This document shows positions 4,807 through 5,068 of a stretch of 5,068 nucleotides of DNA, piece after piece. The translations under genes and the position numbers were made by a program. Source of the stretch: Anaerolineales bacterium (GTDB lineage: Bacteria; Chloroflexota; Anaerolineae; Anaerolineales; E44-bin32); contig JAUWFP010000179.1 of assembly GCA_030606845.1 (NCBI GenBank), forward strand, positions 1 through 5,068, written 5' to 3'. The notes beneath the pieces are model-generated. The model was not told the DNA's origin and searched no databases. It was given only the letters and a program-made list of their open reading frames with translations. How positions within the stretch are numbered: the first letter of the stretch is position 1; every line of letters starts with the position of its first letter.

Positions 4807-5068
4807 ATGGCAAACTCAACGTCATCCAGGCAGATACTGTCAGACTTAAAAAGCGCGGGGTATCGACTCACGCAATCGCGCGCTGCGGTCGTGCGTATCC
4901 TTGCTGAAGCCAATGGGTGGCTGCGGCCCGAGCAGGTGCACACGCAGGCAAAGAAATACTGCCCCTCGATCGGGTTGGTGACGGTATATCGCACCCTGGC
5001 GCTCCTGGTGGAACACGGCTATATCCGCCGCATCCACTTCGATGACAAATGCCACGGATACGCACGGG
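4807..5068 (+). CDS. Fur-family metalloregulator, N-terminal part (cut by window edge)
   Basis: From ATG 4807 the frame is open to the window end, giving 87 complete codons. The sequence is the Fur-family winged-helix DNA-binding domain: GYRLTQSRAAVVRIL (18-32), the WLRPEQVHTQAKKYCPSIG region (38-56), the recognition helix GLVTVYRTLALLVEHG (56-71), then the wing IRRIHFDDKCHGYAR (73-87). The Cys82-His83 pair lies where Fur proteins place metal-binding residues at the hinge, and CHGYA recalls Fur/Zur-type proteins of Chloroflexota. About 50-60 C-terminal residues (dimerisation and metal sites) should follow outside the window, so iron, zinc or peroxide sensing cannot be decided. No Shine-Dalgarno precedes the ATG; the leader is taken up by the Fur-box-like palindrome. 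The start is supported by the usual roughly 18-residue lead before GYRLT. Confidence 0.92.
   Translation, partial: MANSTSSRQILSDLKSAGYRLTQSRAAVVRILAEANGWLRPEQVHTQAKKYCPSIGLVTVYRTLALLVEHGYIRRIHFDDKCHGYAR

Noticed and set aside
4647..4907. 86-codon plus-strand frame overlapping the Fur gene start
   Set aside because: It runs through the promoter and operator and overlaps the Fur coding frame, which is far better supported by conserved motifs.

Overview
The window reads as a chromosomal stretch of a free-living bacterium, most likely Chloroflexota (Anaerolineae-like). This is inferred from style rather than from a marker gene: a Thr/Pro-rich linker of the (TPTP)n kind joining membrane and extracytoplasmic domains, a toast-rack protein, a pyrophosphate-type phosphofructokinase, a soluble P-type-ATPase-like HAD protein and a Fur protein with a CHGYA motif. 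No phage, transposase, CRISPR or defence gene is visible. Both window edges cut through genes.

Layout. (1) 1-741, plus: the 3' part of a toast-rack (LiaF/DUF4097-like) beta-repeat protein. (2) 773-813: a strong hairpin terminator between this gene and the convergent one. (3) 869-2062, minus: a complete phosphofructokinase whose active-site residues predict PPi rather than ATP as phosphoryl donor. It has a Shine-Dalgarno sequence, a possible promoter and a perfect inverted repeat upstream. (4) 2144-2329: a short membrane-protein-like reading frame, possibly a remnant. (5) 2419-2492, minus: tRNA-Val(CAC) with a near-consensus promoter and a 15-bp hairpin just past its 3' end. (6) 2493-2878: an AT-rich gap with four alternating copies of TCCATAA/TTATGGA. 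(7) 2903-4554, plus: a two-gene operon with ATGA overlap. It encodes a small HAD protein and a membrane protein with DUF389-like helices, a Thr/Pro linker and a C-terminal SH3b domain. (8) 4807-5068, plus: the 5' part of a Fur-family regulator whose own promoter carries a Fur-box-like palindrome.

Most of these units look independently transcribed. The only clear operon is the HAD/DUF389-SH3b pair, which is also the least characterised part of the window. The Fur gene shows likely autoregulation: the palindrome lies between the predicted transcription start and the start codon. Nothing here amounts to a clear new multi-gene system. The strongest leads are the HAD-DUF389-SH3b pair, the Fur operator arrangement, the alternating repeats upstream of the HAD operon and the complementarity between the tRNA-Val and its own terminator.
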